Assembly (NCBI RefSeq): GCF_042684645.1
Contig: NZ_JBHULV010000008.1
Location: forward strand, 124,001 to 188,000
DNA from: Pseudopedobacter alpinus
Lineage (GTDB): Bacteria > Bacteroidota > Bacteroidia > Sphingobacteriales > Sphingobacteriaceae
Direction of reading: 5' to 3'
Length of the DNA: 64,000 bases
Made by a program: the position numbers and the translations under genes. Positions 51,386-60,401 of the stretch are shown here, one piece after another. The stretch's first letter is position 1, and the number at the start of each line of letters is the position of its first letter. A model generated the notes under the pieces. The model made no database searches, had not been told where the DNA came from, and saw nothing but the letters and a program-made list of their open reading frames with translations.

Positions 51386-51882
51386 ATAAAATTGTATTAG
51401 TTTATAATTGGTTTGCTATGTTAGCATAGCATTCTATAAACTTAAAGTAAATAAATCTAAATAACAAAATAGATGATCACTTTTAATCAAAATAAATTTA
51501 TAGACTAACCTTAAACTCACGCTAACAGCTTAAAAAAACGATTCGCTTATTAGAATAACTAAAATCATAATTAGGGAGTAATCGCTTTCAAACTCATTTA
51601 AAGCGTTATGCATAACCTATTAATTAAATTAAATAATAATCAAGTTAATATGTAGTAGAATAGTTTTTTAGCTTTAAGCTTTGCGCATATTACTTTTGGG
51701 TTTTAATATAAAGCTGTATTTGCAACAATGCTCAAACTACCCCCTTTTCCACTTGTATTTTATATTTGTTGCACTATTTCCTTTTCTGGTATAATATTTA
51801 TCATAAGTGTTATTTATCTTTAAAAGCAGGGTTGTTAATTGTTAAACTTTGTTTTATGTAGGTGAACTTCAGAATAAAATTT
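51386..51882. other. Divergent promoter region between receptor and metallopeptidase genes
   Basis: About 500 bases, AT-rich, no gene seen. A short hairpin GCTATG-TTAG-CATAGC at 51415-51430 lies 30 bases upstream of the receptor start and could be an operator. No riboswitch pattern was recognised. Confidence 0.45.
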
Positions 51883-52935
51883 ATGAAAATATTTCAATGT
51901 GGTTTTTGCAACCACCCTTTATATTTTGAAAATGTGCAATGTGAAAGCTGTGGTCATTTATCTGGCTACAGAGACGCTGATCTTAAAATGCTCACATTTA
52001 ATCCGGCTAACAGTAAATTTGTTGCAGATGGAGAAAATAAGGGTTATAAATATTGTAAAAACAAAACTTATGAAATTTGTAACTGGGTATTAGATGAAAA
52101 TGATGAAGCTGAGTTTTGTTCTGCCTGTCAACTCAACAGAACAATTCCGAATTTAGCGGAAGCAGAAAATTTTGATAAATGGAGAAATTTAGAAATTGCA
52201 AAGCATCGCTTGGTTTATCAATTACATAAAATAGGATTGGAATTACCCAGCAAATTAGCAGAGAAAAGAGGCTTATGTTTTGATTTTGTGGCAAAACAAA
52301 ACAACCCAAACTTAATGACAGGGCATGCCGATGGTGTAATTACCATACTTTTAAGTGAGGCAGATTCTGTATTGCGTGAACAAACTAGAAGGCAATTGAG
52401 AGAACCTTACCGCACTTTAATAGGCCATTTAAGGCATGAAGTGGGCCATTATTTTTGGGATCAATTGATTTTCACCAAACAAGATGAGCTAAATCAATTC
52501 AGACAAGTTTTTGGAGATGAACGAGAAAATTACTCTTTTGCCTTACAAAATTATTACGCAAACGGAGCGCCTGCTAATTGGCAACTTTCTTTTATCAGTA
52601 AGTATGCAGCATCACACCCTTGGGAAGATTGGGCAGAAACTTGGGCACACTACTTACATATAATGGATATGGTAGAAACAGCTTACTTCTTTAATTTACA
52701 AGTTGCGCCAAATGATATGCAGCAAAAAATGAATACTACAGCCACATTTGATCCCTACACAAAAAATGACTTTGATGCTGTAATTAACACCTGTGTCCCA
52801 CTTTCTTTTGCAATGAATAGTATCAATAGAGCAATGGGTATTCCAGATGTTTATCCTTTTGTTATATCTCCCTTAGTTGTAGAAAAAATGCGATTTATCC
52901 ATAAATTATTACTTCCTTTTCGCGTGTTAATATAA
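51883..52935 (+). CDS. Zinc-ribbon putative metallopeptidase (COG4307 type)
   Basis: A 350-residue protein from the ATG at 51883; the longer frame begins at GTG 51862. Seen: an N-terminal Cys4 zinc ribbon pair (CGFCNHPL, CESCGH, and later CNWVLDEND with CSAC) in the first 90 residues, then a domain with HEVGHYFWD (HExxH from His185) and WAETWAHYLHIMD supplying further ligands. The family is annotated as a zinc-binding metallopeptidase, but substrates are unknown. Single gene, no partner evident. Confidence 0.85.
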   Translation: MKIFQCGFCNHPLYFENVQCESCGHLSGYRDADLKMLTFNPANSKFVADGENKGYKYCKNKTYEICNWVLDENDEAEFCSACQLNRTIPNLAEAENFDKWRNLEIAKHRLVYQLHKIGLELPSKLAEKRGLCFDFVAKQNNPNLMTGHADGVITILLSEADSVLREQTRRQLREPYRTLIGHLRHEVGHYFWDQLIFTKQDELNQFRQVFGDERENYSFALQNYYANGAPANWQLSFISKYAASHPWEDWAETWAHYLHIMDMVETAYFFNLQVAPNDMQQKMNTTATFDPYTKNDFDAVINTCVPLSFAMNSINRAMGIPDVYPFVISPLVVEKMRFIHKLLLPFRVLI

Positions 52936-52984
52936 ATTTTAATAGTCCTCTAATTATAATAATGTAAAACGTAAATATACTATG

Positions 52985-53017
52985 CTTGCATAATATATTT
53001 AAAAATCATTATATTTG
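52985..53017 (+). promoter_or_regulatory. Candidate promoter of the acyl-CoA dehydrogenase gene
   Basis: CTTG (52985-52988), a 21-base spacer and TATATTTG (53010-53017), 65 bases before the start codon, fit the Bacteroidetes consensus. Confidence 0.6.
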
Positions 53018-53081
53018 TTTTTAGGCTTACATAGTGCTTATTTTATTAGGCTTTAAACCTCTAGAACCAAAAATATAAATT

Positions 53082-54221
53082 ATGGATTTTCAATTATCAG
53101 AAGAACACCTACTTATACAACAAGCTGCCAGAGATTTTGCGCAAACAGAATTAAAACCAGGCGTAATTGATAGAGATGAACATCAGAAATTTCCTGCAGA
53201 ACAAGTTAAAAAGTTAGGTGAACTAGGTTTTTTAGGAATGATGGTTGACCCAAAATACGGAGGTGCAGGGATGGATGCAATTTCTTATGTGTTGGTGATG
53301 GAAGAACTGTCTAAAATTGATGCATCTGCATCTGTTATAGTTTCTGTTAATAATTCTTTGGTTTGTTTTGGTTTAGAAAAATATGGAAATGAGGCTCAAA
53401 AGGAAAAATATTTAAAACCTTTGGCCTTAGGAGAAAAGATAGGAGCTTTTTGTTTATCAGAACCAGAAGCAGGATCCGATGCTACATCGCAACATACAAC
53501 TGCCATTGATATGGGGGATTATTATTTGGTGAATGGTACAAAAAACTGGATTACCAATGGGAGTAGCGCATCAACTTATATAGTAATTGCACAAACAGAT
53601 GCCAATGAAGGAAGCCATGGAATTAATGCCCTAATCCTTGAAAAAGGAATGGAAGGCTTTACCATTGGTCCAAAAGAAAATAAATTAGGTATAAGAGGTT
53701 CAGATACCCATTCTTTAATGTTTAGCGATGTTAAAGTACCAAAAGAAAACCGTATTGGAGAGGATGGTTTTGGATTTAAGTTTGCGATGAAAACTTTAGA
53801 AGGCGGTCGAATAGGAATTGCCGCACAAGCATTAGGAATTGCATCGGGTGCTTTTGAACTGGCTACCCAATATGCTAAAGAGCGTAAAACTTTTGGAAAA
53901 CCAATTGCAGAACATCAAGCTATAGCTTTTAAATTAGCAGATATGGCTACAGAAATTGAGGCCGCAAGATTGATGGTTTTTAACGCTGCTTGGTTAAAAG
54001 ATAAAGGTTTACCTTATGCCAAAGCAAGCTCAATGGCAAAATTATTTGCATCTGAAGTAGCTATGAAAACTACTGTTGAAGCGGTGCAAATACATGGTGG
54101 TTATGGTTTTGTTAAAGAATACCATGTAGAGCGATTAATGCGTGACGCCAAAATTACGCAGATATATGAAGGTACTTCAGAAATACAGAAAGTTGTCATT
54201 TCTAGAAGCATTTTAAAATAA
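53082..54221 (+). CDS. Acyl-CoA dehydrogenase (short-chain / butyryl type)
   Basis: A 379-residue flavoenzyme that oxidises acyl-CoA to trans-2-enoyl-CoA. Seen: AFCLSEPEAGSDATSQHTTA (FAD-binding loop), YLVNGTKNWITNGSSA, LGIRGSDTHSLMFSDVKVP, RIGIAAQALGIASGAFELA, RKTFGKPIAEHQAIAFKLAD, and MRDAKITQIYEGTSEIQKVV, where the Glu is the catalytic base of short- and medium-chain enzymes. Length is standard. Likely in fatty- or branched-acid degradation; no electron-transfer flavoprotein gene is adjacent. Confidence 0.94.
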   Translation: MDFQLSEEHLLIQQAARDFAQTELKPGVIDRDEHQKFPAEQVKKLGELGFLGMMVDPKYGGAGMDAISYVLVMEELSKIDASASVIVSVNNSLVCFGLEKYGNEAQKEKYLKPLALGEKIGAFCLSEPEAGSDATSQHTTAIDMGDYYLVNGTKNWITNGSSASTYIVIAQTDANEGSHGINALILEKGMEGFTIGPKENKLGIRGSDTHSLMFSDVKVPKENRIGEDGFGFKFAMKTLEGGRIGIAAQALGIASGAFELATQYAKERKTFGKPIAEHQAIAFKLADMATEIEAARLMVFNAAWLKDKGLPYAKASSMAKLFASEVAMKTTVEAVQIHGGYGFVKEYHVERLMRDAKITQIYEGTSEIQKVVISRSILK

Positions 54222-54249
54222 TAACAAAATATTTTTTAATCTTTAGGGT

Positions 54250-55494
54250 ATGAAATTAAAAACACATGCCCTAAGTTTATTTCTTTTAACGTTTATATTC
54301 TTAAGCGCTTGCGATAAACCTTCACATCAATTAAGTACCGGTGTTTGGCGTGGTGCATTGATTACTGCTTCTGGCGCAGAAATACCTTTTAATTTTGAAG
54401 TTATTGATAGTTTAAATGCTTATACTATTTATATTATTAATGGCGAGGAAAGATTTGAGGTTAAAGAAATTTCTACAGATGGAGATTCTATTCATATTAA
54501 AATGCCACTTTTTGATTCTGAAATTAAAGGCATTCTAAAAGACAATAAAATTGAAGGTGTTTGGACAAAATTCCTAGCCGATACCAATGTTGAAATGCCT
54601 TTTTATGCCAAAACCAACACCAATTGGCGCATAAGCGAAAAACTCTCTTCTTCAAAATTTAATGTTAACGGTAAATGGGCAACCACTTTTATTACTGATG
54701 ATGGCAAAGACACCACTTATGCTGTTGGTGAGTTTCACCAAAAACAAGCTAAAGTAACCGGTACTTTTTTAACAAGTACCGGTGATTATAGGTATTTAGA
54801 TGGCGCTGTAAGCGGTAATAAACTTTCGCTATCCACTTTTGATGGCTCACATGCGTTTTTATTTACCGCAACCATTAACCCAGATAGCACTTTAAGTGAT
54901 GGCAAATTCTATTCAGGATTGTCATACATTGAAAATTTTACTGCTAAAAAAGATTCAACAGCTAAATTACCAGATGCTTACGGACTCACATTCTTAAAAA
55001 ATAATGATGAAAAACTGCATTTTAGTTTTCCTAATTTAAATAAAGAACAAGTATCCTTATCTGATGAGAAATTCAAAAATAAAGTAGTCATTCTACAAAT
55101 GTTCGGTTCATGGTGTCCTAACTGTATGGATGAATCTGCGTATTTGGCAAAGTTTTACAGTAAATATAAAAATAGAGGTGTAGAAATTTTAGGCTTGGCT
55201 TATGAAAGAACAAGAGACTTTGAGAAATCGAAAAAGAATGTTGAACGTATGAAAAATAGGTTTGATATGGATTATGATTTACTGATAACCGGTTTCACCA
55301 ATGATAAGGAAGATGCTGCCAAAAGTTTACCCATGCTAAATAAAGTTATTGCTTTTCCAACTATGATTATTTTAGATAAAAAAGGAGATGTCCGTAAAAT
55401 TCATACTGGTTTTAGCGGACCCGGTACAGGTAAACATTACCTTGAATTTACTCAGGAATTTGAAAAACTGATAGATGATATGATAAAAGAGTAA
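54250..55494 (+). CDS. Thioredoxin-like (TlpA/ResA-type) lipoprotein
   Basis: A 414-residue lipoprotein (signal LLTFIFLSACDKPS, Cys19). The first half is a beta-rich domain (GVWRGALITASGAEIPFNFE, and a repeat-like second sheet near residue 130). The second half is a TlpA-type thioredoxin domain (NKVVILQMFGSWCPNCMDES) with active site Cys289-Pro-Asn-Cys292 and IAFPTMIILDKKGDV. It is likely to reduce disulfides in the periplasm. It begins 28 bases after the acyl-CoA dehydrogenase gene and may be cotranscribed. Confidence 0.88.
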   Translation: MKLKTHALSLFLLTFIFLSACDKPSHQLSTGVWRGALITASGAEIPFNFEVIDSLNAYTIYIINGEERFEVKEISTDGDSIHIKMPLFDSEIKGILKDNKIEGVWTKFLADTNVEMPFYAKTNTNWRISEKLSSSKFNVNGKWATTFITDDGKDTTYAVGEFHQKQAKVTGTFLTSTGDYRYLDGAVSGNKLSLSTFDGSHAFLFTATINPDSTLSDGKFYSGLSYIENFTAKKDSTAKLPDAYGLTFLKNNDEKLHFSFPNLNKEQVSLSDEKFKNKVVILQMFGSWCPNCMDESAYLAKFYSKYKNRGVEILGLAYERTRDFEKSKKNVERMKNRFDMDYDLLITGFTNDKEDAAKSLPMLNKVIAFPTMIILDKKGDVRKIHTGFSGPGTGKHYLEFTQEFEKLIDDMIKE

Positions 55495-55505
55495 GTACTG
55501 TTATA

Positions 55506-55874
55506 TTACTCTTTAACTCTTATAATTCCATTCCTGTATAAATCTAAAGCTTGTTTTAAAATGTGATTAAGGTTTTGGATAGGTAAATCTTCATCAGAAT
55601 TAATCAGCATTATTTTCATTCTTTTACGTTTTTCTTGTAGCAGATACGTTTCTTCAAACCTATGTCCTTCTACAAAACCAATATATGGTTTTCTGTATTT
55701 ATTATGATACCACAAATAACAAAACATTTTATCTTTATAACAGAAAAATGGTAAGCCATACTTTAGTTGTGTGGTGATGTTTTGGTCTTGTTTTAGAATA
55801 ATAGCTCTTAATGCCATCATACAACTTTGTATGGGTTCTTCTTGTTTAAGATAAAAAGCGTCTATTGGTTTCAA
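55506..55874 (-). CDS. DUF1801 (YdhG-like) protein
   Basis: A 122-residue soluble protein. Seen: KPIDAFYLKQEEPIQSCMMA, ITTQLKYGLPFFCYKDKMFC, YLWYHNKYRKPYIGFVEGHR, the conserved plan of DUF1801. No activity known. No ATG is available before the domain; the frame starts at TTG, 2 bases after the holin-like gene's stop codon, so it is probably translationally coupled to it. Confidence 0.75.
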   Translation of the reverse strand: MKPIDAFYLKQEEPIQSCMMALRAIILKQDQNITTQLKYGLPFFCYKDKMFCYLWYHNKYRKPYIGFVEGHRFEETYLLQEKRKRMKIMLINSDEDLPIQNLNHILKQALDLYRNGIIRVKE

Positions 55875-55876
55875 TG

Positions 55877-56221
55877 CTAATTTTTTTCGGTATTAAAGGC
55901 ACCAAAAATCATTTTAATAATTGCTAAAACAATCGCAAATATCATTGCAGAGAAAAAACCTGCAGTATGAAAGCTATCCATCACATTATCAACCAATAAA
56001 ACCATTAATACCGTAATAATAAACGACATTAATCCTAAGGTTAAAAAATTAATTGGGAAAGTTAACAGTCGTAAAATAAAGCCAATTGTGGCATTTGCCA
56101 AGGCAATTAATATACCAGCAATAATTGCGCTACCAAACCCATCTACGCTTACACCCGGAATTAAATATGCTGCCAATAAAACAGCTAATCCCATCATCAA
56201 AATTTCTATAATCAGTTTCAT
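55877..56221 (-). CDS. Phage-holin-family-IV-like small membrane protein
   Basis: A 114-residue protein with four hydrophobic segments (LIIEILMMGLAVLLAAYLIP, AIIAGILIALANATIGFILR, FLTLGLMSFIITVLMVLL, FFSAMIFAIVLAIIKMIFGA). This pattern is labelled phage holin family (PF04020) in databases, but such genes are normal chromosomal genes of unknown function. Divergent from the lipoprotein-like gene at 56238 with only 16 bases between starts. Confidence 0.85.
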   Translation of the reverse strand: MKLIIEILMMGLAVLLAAYLIPGVSVDGFGSAIIAGILIALANATIGFILRLLTFPINFLTLGLMSFIITVLMVLLVDNVMDSFHTAGFFSAMIFAIVLAIIKMIFGAFNTEKN

Positions 56222-56237
56222 TTTTTAATTTTATAAA

Positions 56238-56669
56238 ATGTGGAAATACAATTTAGTAATTATTTTATTCTTAGCAGTTGCTTGCCAAAATAATTCTAGC
56301 AATTTATTAGCCAATAAAATTGAAATTATTGTTTCTAAAGATTCTTCGGCATTAATATTAAAAAATATTGATGAATATATTATTAAAGAATTAGCTGCTG
56401 ACACTTTAAGCACCGCACAATGGCAAAGCAACATAGCAGTTTATAAAAAGGTAGAGGAAGATTTACAAGATTTGGAAAACCCTTTGGCAGGTAAGTACGC
56501 TATTGTAAAAAATAACATTGTTTTTAGACCAAGTCAACCTTTCAAAAAAGCGGAATACTATTTGGTAGCTATTTATATGCAAAAACCAGATGATAATTTA
56601 TTGAATCATTTGAAAGGAACAAAATCTCTTTTTAACAATCAACCCATACAAAAAACTATAAAATTTTAA
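56238..56669 (+). CDS. Hypothetical secreted protein or lipoprotein
   Basis: A 143-residue protein with signal MWKYNLVIILFLAVACQNNS (Cys16 in a lipobox-like VACQ). The rest is mixed alpha/beta without known motifs (KIEIIVSKDSSALILKNIDE, KAEYYLVAIYMQKPDDNLLN). It ends 3 bases before rarA and probably shares a transcript. Not recognised. Confidence 0.68.
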   Translation: MWKYNLVIILFLAVACQNNSSNLLANKIEIIVSKDSSALILKNIDEYIIKELAADTLSTAQWQSNIAVYKKVEEDLQDLENPLAGKYAIVKNNIVFRPSQPFKKAEYYLVAIYMQKPDDNLLNHLKGTKSLFNNQPIQKTIKF

Positions 56670-56672
56670 GCA

Positions 56673-57947
56673 ATGGCATTATCAGATCCACTAGCAGAAC
56701 GTATGCGTCCAAATTCTTTAGCTCAATATACTGGGCAGCAGCATTTGGTAGGCGAGGGGGCAGTTTTGCGCAAGGCTATTGAGAATGGGCATATCCCATC
56801 AATGATTTTTTGGGGTCCTCCGGGAGTTGGTAAAACTACCTTAGCTTTTATTATCTCTCAAAATTTAGACCGTCCTTTTTTCTCTTTAAGTGCCATTAAT
56901 TCGGGAGTTAAAGATGTAAGGGATATGATAGAAAAAGCGGCTCAATATAAAAAAGGTGGTATTGTGCCCGTTTTGTTTATTGATGAGATTCACCGTTTTT
57001 CTAAATCGCAACAAGATTCTTTACTAGGTGCTGTTGAACGAGGTTTGGTTACTTTAATTGGTGCAACAACAGAAAACCCATCTTTTGAAGTCATTTCGGC
57101 ATTATTATCTCGTTGCCAAGTATATGTATTAAAAAATTTAAGTGAAAACGAGCTGATCAATTTGTTAAACAATGCAATAAAAAACGATGAGCTGATTAAG
57201 CAAAAAAACATAGAATTAAAAGAAACTGAAGCTTTAATTAGGCTTTCTGGTGGAGATGGACGTAAGCTTTTAAATATTTTCGAATTGTTGGTAAATGCAG
57301 CAAACAATAAAAAAGTAACCATCACTAATGATTATGTTTTGAGTCATGTACAACAAAATATGGCTTTGTATGATAAAACTGGAGAACAACATTATGACAT
57401 CATCTCCGCATTTATTAAATCTATTAGAGGTAGCGATCCTAATGCTGCTGTTTATTGGTTAGCTAGGATGATTGAAGGTGGCGAAGACCCAAAGTTTATT
57501 GCCCGCAGGTTGTTAATTTTAGCATCCGAGGATATTGGAAATGCCAATCCTAATGCACTTTTATTGGCTAATAATTGCTTTCAAGCAGTAAATGTAATTG
57601 GTTGGCCCGAGTCGAGAATTATACTTTCGCAAGCGGTTACCTACATGGCTTCATCTGCAAAAAGCAATGCAGCTTACGAGGCAATTGGAAAAGCACAAGC
57701 TTTGGTTAAACAAACTGGAGATTTAGCTGTGCCTTTACATTTGCGTAATGCACCAACCAAACTCATGAAAAACATGGATTATGGTAAAAATTACAAATAC
57801 GCCCATGCTTTTGAAAACAACTTTGCCGACCAAGAGTTTTTCCCTGAAGAATTAAGTGGCACTAAACTATATGACCCTCAGCAAAACCCTGCTGAATTAA
57901 AAATTAGAGAATATTTAAAGAATTTGTGGAAGAAATATGGGTATTAG
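56673..57947 (+). CDS. rarA: Replication-associated recombination protein A (MgsA family)
   Basis: A 424-residue AAA+ ATPase that acts at stalled replication forks. Seen: PLAERMRPNSLAQYTGQQHL, Walker A GPPGVGKT (48-55), FIDEIHRFSKSQQDSLLGAV (Walker B), GATTENPSFEV (sensor 1), and a C-terminal clamp-loader-like part (SIRGSDPNAAVYWLARMIEG, ARRLLILASEDIGNANPNAL, HLRNAPTKLMK). Complete. Confidence 0.95.
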   Translation: MALSDPLAERMRPNSLAQYTGQQHLVGEGAVLRKAIENGHIPSMIFWGPPGVGKTTLAFIISQNLDRPFFSLSAINSGVKDVRDMIEKAAQYKKGGIVPVLFIDEIHRFSKSQQDSLLGAVERGLVTLIGATTENPSFEVISALLSRCQVYVLKNLSENELINLLNNAIKNDELIKQKNIELKETEALIRLSGGDGRKLLNIFELLVNAANNKKVTITNDYVLSHVQQNMALYDKTGEQHYDIISAFIKSIRGSDPNAAVYWLARMIEGGEDPKFIARRLLILASEDIGNANPNALLLANNCFQAVNVIGWPESRIILSQAVTYMASSAKSNAAYEAIGKAQALVKQTGDLAVPLHLRNAPTKLMKNMDYGKNYKYAHAFENNFADQEFFPEELSGTKLYDPQQNPAELKIREYLKNLWKKYGY

Positions 57948-57954
57948 TAAAGAG

Positions 57955-58020
57955 TATCAAGATCTTAGTATCAAGTGTCAAGTATCAAGAGCCAAGAATC
58001 ATGAGTCAATAATTAAGATT
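57955..58020. repeat. Short word repeat of the GTATCAAG type
   Basis: Several imperfect copies of AGTATCAAG / AAGAGCCAAGAATCATGAG-like words in the convergent gap after rarA. Low-complexity intergenic filler. Confidence 0.55.
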
Positions 58021-58075
58021 TCTTTTAGTGCCGAATTTTTTTTAGAAATTTTAAACCGTAAACCTCAAACCTTTC

Positions 58076-59557
58076 TTAGTATCCCATTCTTTTCAATCCT
58101 TCTTTAGCTTTAGATTCAATGCTGTTTTCGTATTCGTGGTTTTTCATTGCAATAGCTTGTCTATAGAAGTTGGCCGCATTCGCTTTTTCATTTCTCTTTT
58201 CGTAAATATTACCAATACTTAGTGCTGCGTTTGCTGCATAATAATAACTTGTAAGTTTACCGCTATTTATGGCTTTTTGATAATTATTTATAGCATCGCT
58301 ATCTTTTGATAATTCATCATAAATTCTCCCTAACCTGTAATAAACCTCTATTTGGTCTCTTTTCAATTTAAAATCACCAGCATCTTTTCCTGCTAATGTT
58401 TGCAAAGCTTTAGAAAAGTAACCACCATCAAACTGTAATCTGGCTTTTAATAAATTGATGTCTGGTGCCGTATCGTTAGCTTCTTTTAAGGCTTGTTTGT
58501 CTTTTTCATCAATGGTGTTTCCTTGGCTTTTAACCATTTTTATAAAAGCATGATAACGGTTATTATCACCACGTAAAAAATAATAATAAGCTAATTTTAA
58601 ATAGGCATCCTTAACATAATTAATTCCTTTATATTCTTTTAAATAATTTATCAAATACAAATTAGCATCAGAATCCATACGGTTAAGTTTTGCATTGCCC
58701 AACAAGTAATTAAATTTTGGGAAATTTATAAAACTTGAACTTTGAGGACGCTTTAGCAAATAAGCAATTGCTGTATCGTTTTTAGCATTTTTATAGGATA
58801 CATAGCCCTGTAAATAGGTCTTTAATAAACTACCATTACCTAAACTATTGGTGTAAGCCATGGTTTTTTTATAGTTCGCTTTGTTATGAAGAAGATCCGT
58901 TTCTATATAACATAAAAAGAAAATTACCTCATCGTTGTAAAAACTATAACTTGTTTTAGGCAAAGAATCTGCTAAATATTGCAACGTTTTAATGCCATTA
59001 TTTGCGTTGCCACTAAAACCGAAACTACTTGCAATGCTTTTCATATTAGATGGGATAGAACCTAAAACAACATCTATTAAACCAGCGCTTTTTTTATTGG
59101 GTAAAAAAGAAGGGAATTTTTTCAGATTTTCATTTAATAGATTGTCGGCTTTTTTAACATCAAAACCAGAAGACATAAAATCTTGAAATCTGCTTTTTAA
59201 TAAACCCCATTGCAAATAAACTTCGGCTTGTGCAAAAAGATAGTATGGTGAATTTCTATCTTGTTTTTCAAGATATGCAAGACGAGCATTTCTTTTTTCT
59301 TTTAAACGTTCATAATCAGCTTTGTTTTCTGAAGCTAATAGCGAAAAAAAATCAATATAATTATCTAATAAAACAGGGATAGCATTTTTAGGATTTTGCG
59401 CTTTTTCACGGGCAATAATTGCTTCTGCTTCTTTTAATTTTAAATCAAAAATTGCTTGGTAAGCTCTAATACAATTACTGTTAAAATCAAAATTTGCCTT
59501 GCTTGTTAATGCGGTTGTAGTTATTAAAATAAATATAAAGAGTGTTTTTTTTATCAT
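58076..59557 (-). CDS. Secreted tetratricopeptide-repeat protein
   Basis: A 493-residue exported protein. Seen: a signal peptide (IFILITTTALTSKA), then helical repeats; the C-terminal 150 residues are canonical TPRs (IEVYYRLGRIYDELSKDSDA, YYYAANAALSIGNIYEKRNE, ANAANFYRQAIAM). A middle part contains FLPNKKSAGLIDVVLGSIPS. TPR proteins scaffold other proteins; the partner is not known. It starts after a terminator that ends the zinc-ribbon gene upstream. Confidence 0.8.
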   Translation of the reverse strand: MIKKTLFIFILITTTALTSKANFDFNSNCIRAYQAIFDLKLKEAEAIIAREKAQNPKNAIPVLLDNYIDFFSLLASENKADYERLKEKRNARLAYLEKQDRNSPYYLFAQAEVYLQWGLLKSRFQDFMSSGFDVKKADNLLNENLKKFPSFLPNKKSAGLIDVVLGSIPSNMKSIASSFGFSGNANNGIKTLQYLADSLPKTSYSFYNDEVIFFLCYIETDLLHNKANYKKTMAYTNSLGNGSLLKTYLQGYVSYKNAKNDTAIAYLLKRPQSSSFINFPKFNYLLGNAKLNRMDSDANLYLINYLKEYKGINYVKDAYLKLAYYYFLRGDNNRYHAFIKMVKSQGNTIDEKDKQALKEANDTAPDINLLKARLQFDGGYFSKALQTLAGKDAGDFKLKRDQIEVYYRLGRIYDELSKDSDAINNYQKAINSGKLTSYYYAANAALSIGNIYEKRNEKANAANFYRQAIAMKNHEYENSIESKAKEGLKRMGY

Positions 59558-59588
59558 TATTTAGAAGTATTTTTAAATGTCTTTAAAA

Positions 59589-59628
59589 AGAAAAAACATC
59601 TTGAAATATTTTTTCAAGATGTTTTTTA
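59589..59628 (-). terminator. Terminator after the nif3-like/zinc-ribbon operon
   Basis: Stem AAAAACATCTTGAAA / TTTCAAGATGTTTTT with T/A-rich flanks. Confidence 0.85.
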
Positions 59629-59651
59629 TTGCGCAATAAGAATACCAAATA

Positions 59652-60401
59652 CTATACTGCTACGCTTTTTATTTCTTCAGACATGGTTTCATCAACTAAA
59701 ATTCTTCCACAGTGTTCGCAAACAATAATTTTTTTACGTTGGCGAATATCAGACTGGCGTTGAGGTGGAATTTGATTGAAACAACCAGAACAAGAATCAC
59801 GCTCAATAGTCACAACTGCTAAACCATTTTTAAAGTTACCTCTTAATCGGTTGTAAGCAATAATTAAACGGTCTTCAATTTTTTCAGCTGCTTTACTAGC
59901 ATCTTTTAATAAAGCTTCTTCTTCTTTTTGAGTTTCACCAGTAATAGCTTCTAACTCAGCTTTTTTAAGTTCTAAATCTTTGTTTCTTTCTTCAAGTGCA
60001 ACTAATGCTTTCTCATAAACCTCAGTTTTGTTGTTAATTTCAAACTGATATTCTTTAATTTTCTTCTCAGAAACTTGAACATCTAAGCCTTGAATTTCAA
60101 TTTCTTTTGAAATAGCTTCAAACTCACGATTGTTTTTTACGTTGTTTTGCTGAGTTTCGTATTTTTTAACTAAAGCTAAAGATTCTTTAATCATGTTTTT
60201 ACGATTAACAATCGTATCTTCTAAATCATCTAAATCAGACTTTATCTTTTGGATACGAGTTTCTAATCCGGCAACGTCATCTTCTAAATCAGCTACTTCC
60301 ATTGGAAGCTCTCCACGGGTTTGACGGATTTTATCAACTTTAGTGTGGATGGTCTGTAGCTCGTATAAAGCTTCAAGCTTTTGTTCTACGGTTTGTTCCA
60401 T
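59652..60401 (-). CDS. Zinc-ribbon coiled-coil protein (C4-type, DUF164/zf-RING_7)
   Basis: A 249-residue protein. A long coiled coil of about 170 residues (LETRIQKIKSDLDDLEDTIV, KAEL and EALLKDASKAAEKIEDRL) is followed by a C4 zinc ribbon at about 200-240 (VTIERDSCSGCFNQIPPQRQ, IIVCEHCGRILVDE). Homologues in many bacteria are unknown in function but are often near nif3-like genes and translation or tRNA genes. Start overlaps the Nif3-like stop by 1 base (TAATG). Confidence 0.88.
   Translation of the reverse strand: MEQTVEQKLEALYELQTIHTKVDKIRQTRGELPMEVADLEDDVAGLETRIQKIKSDLDDLEDTIVNRKNMIKESLALVKKYETQQNNVKNNREFEAISKEIEIQGLDVQVSEKKIKEYQFEINNKTEVYEKALVALEERNKDLELKKAELEAITGETQKEEEALLKDASKAAEKIEDRLIIAYNRLRGNFKNGLAVVTIERDSCSGCFNQIPPQRQSDIRQRKKIIVCEHCGRILVDETMSEEIKSVAV

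Noticed and set aside
55877..56221. Prophage holin as a sign of a prophage
   Set aside because: This membrane family is chromosomal in most Bacteroidetes and no phage genes are near.
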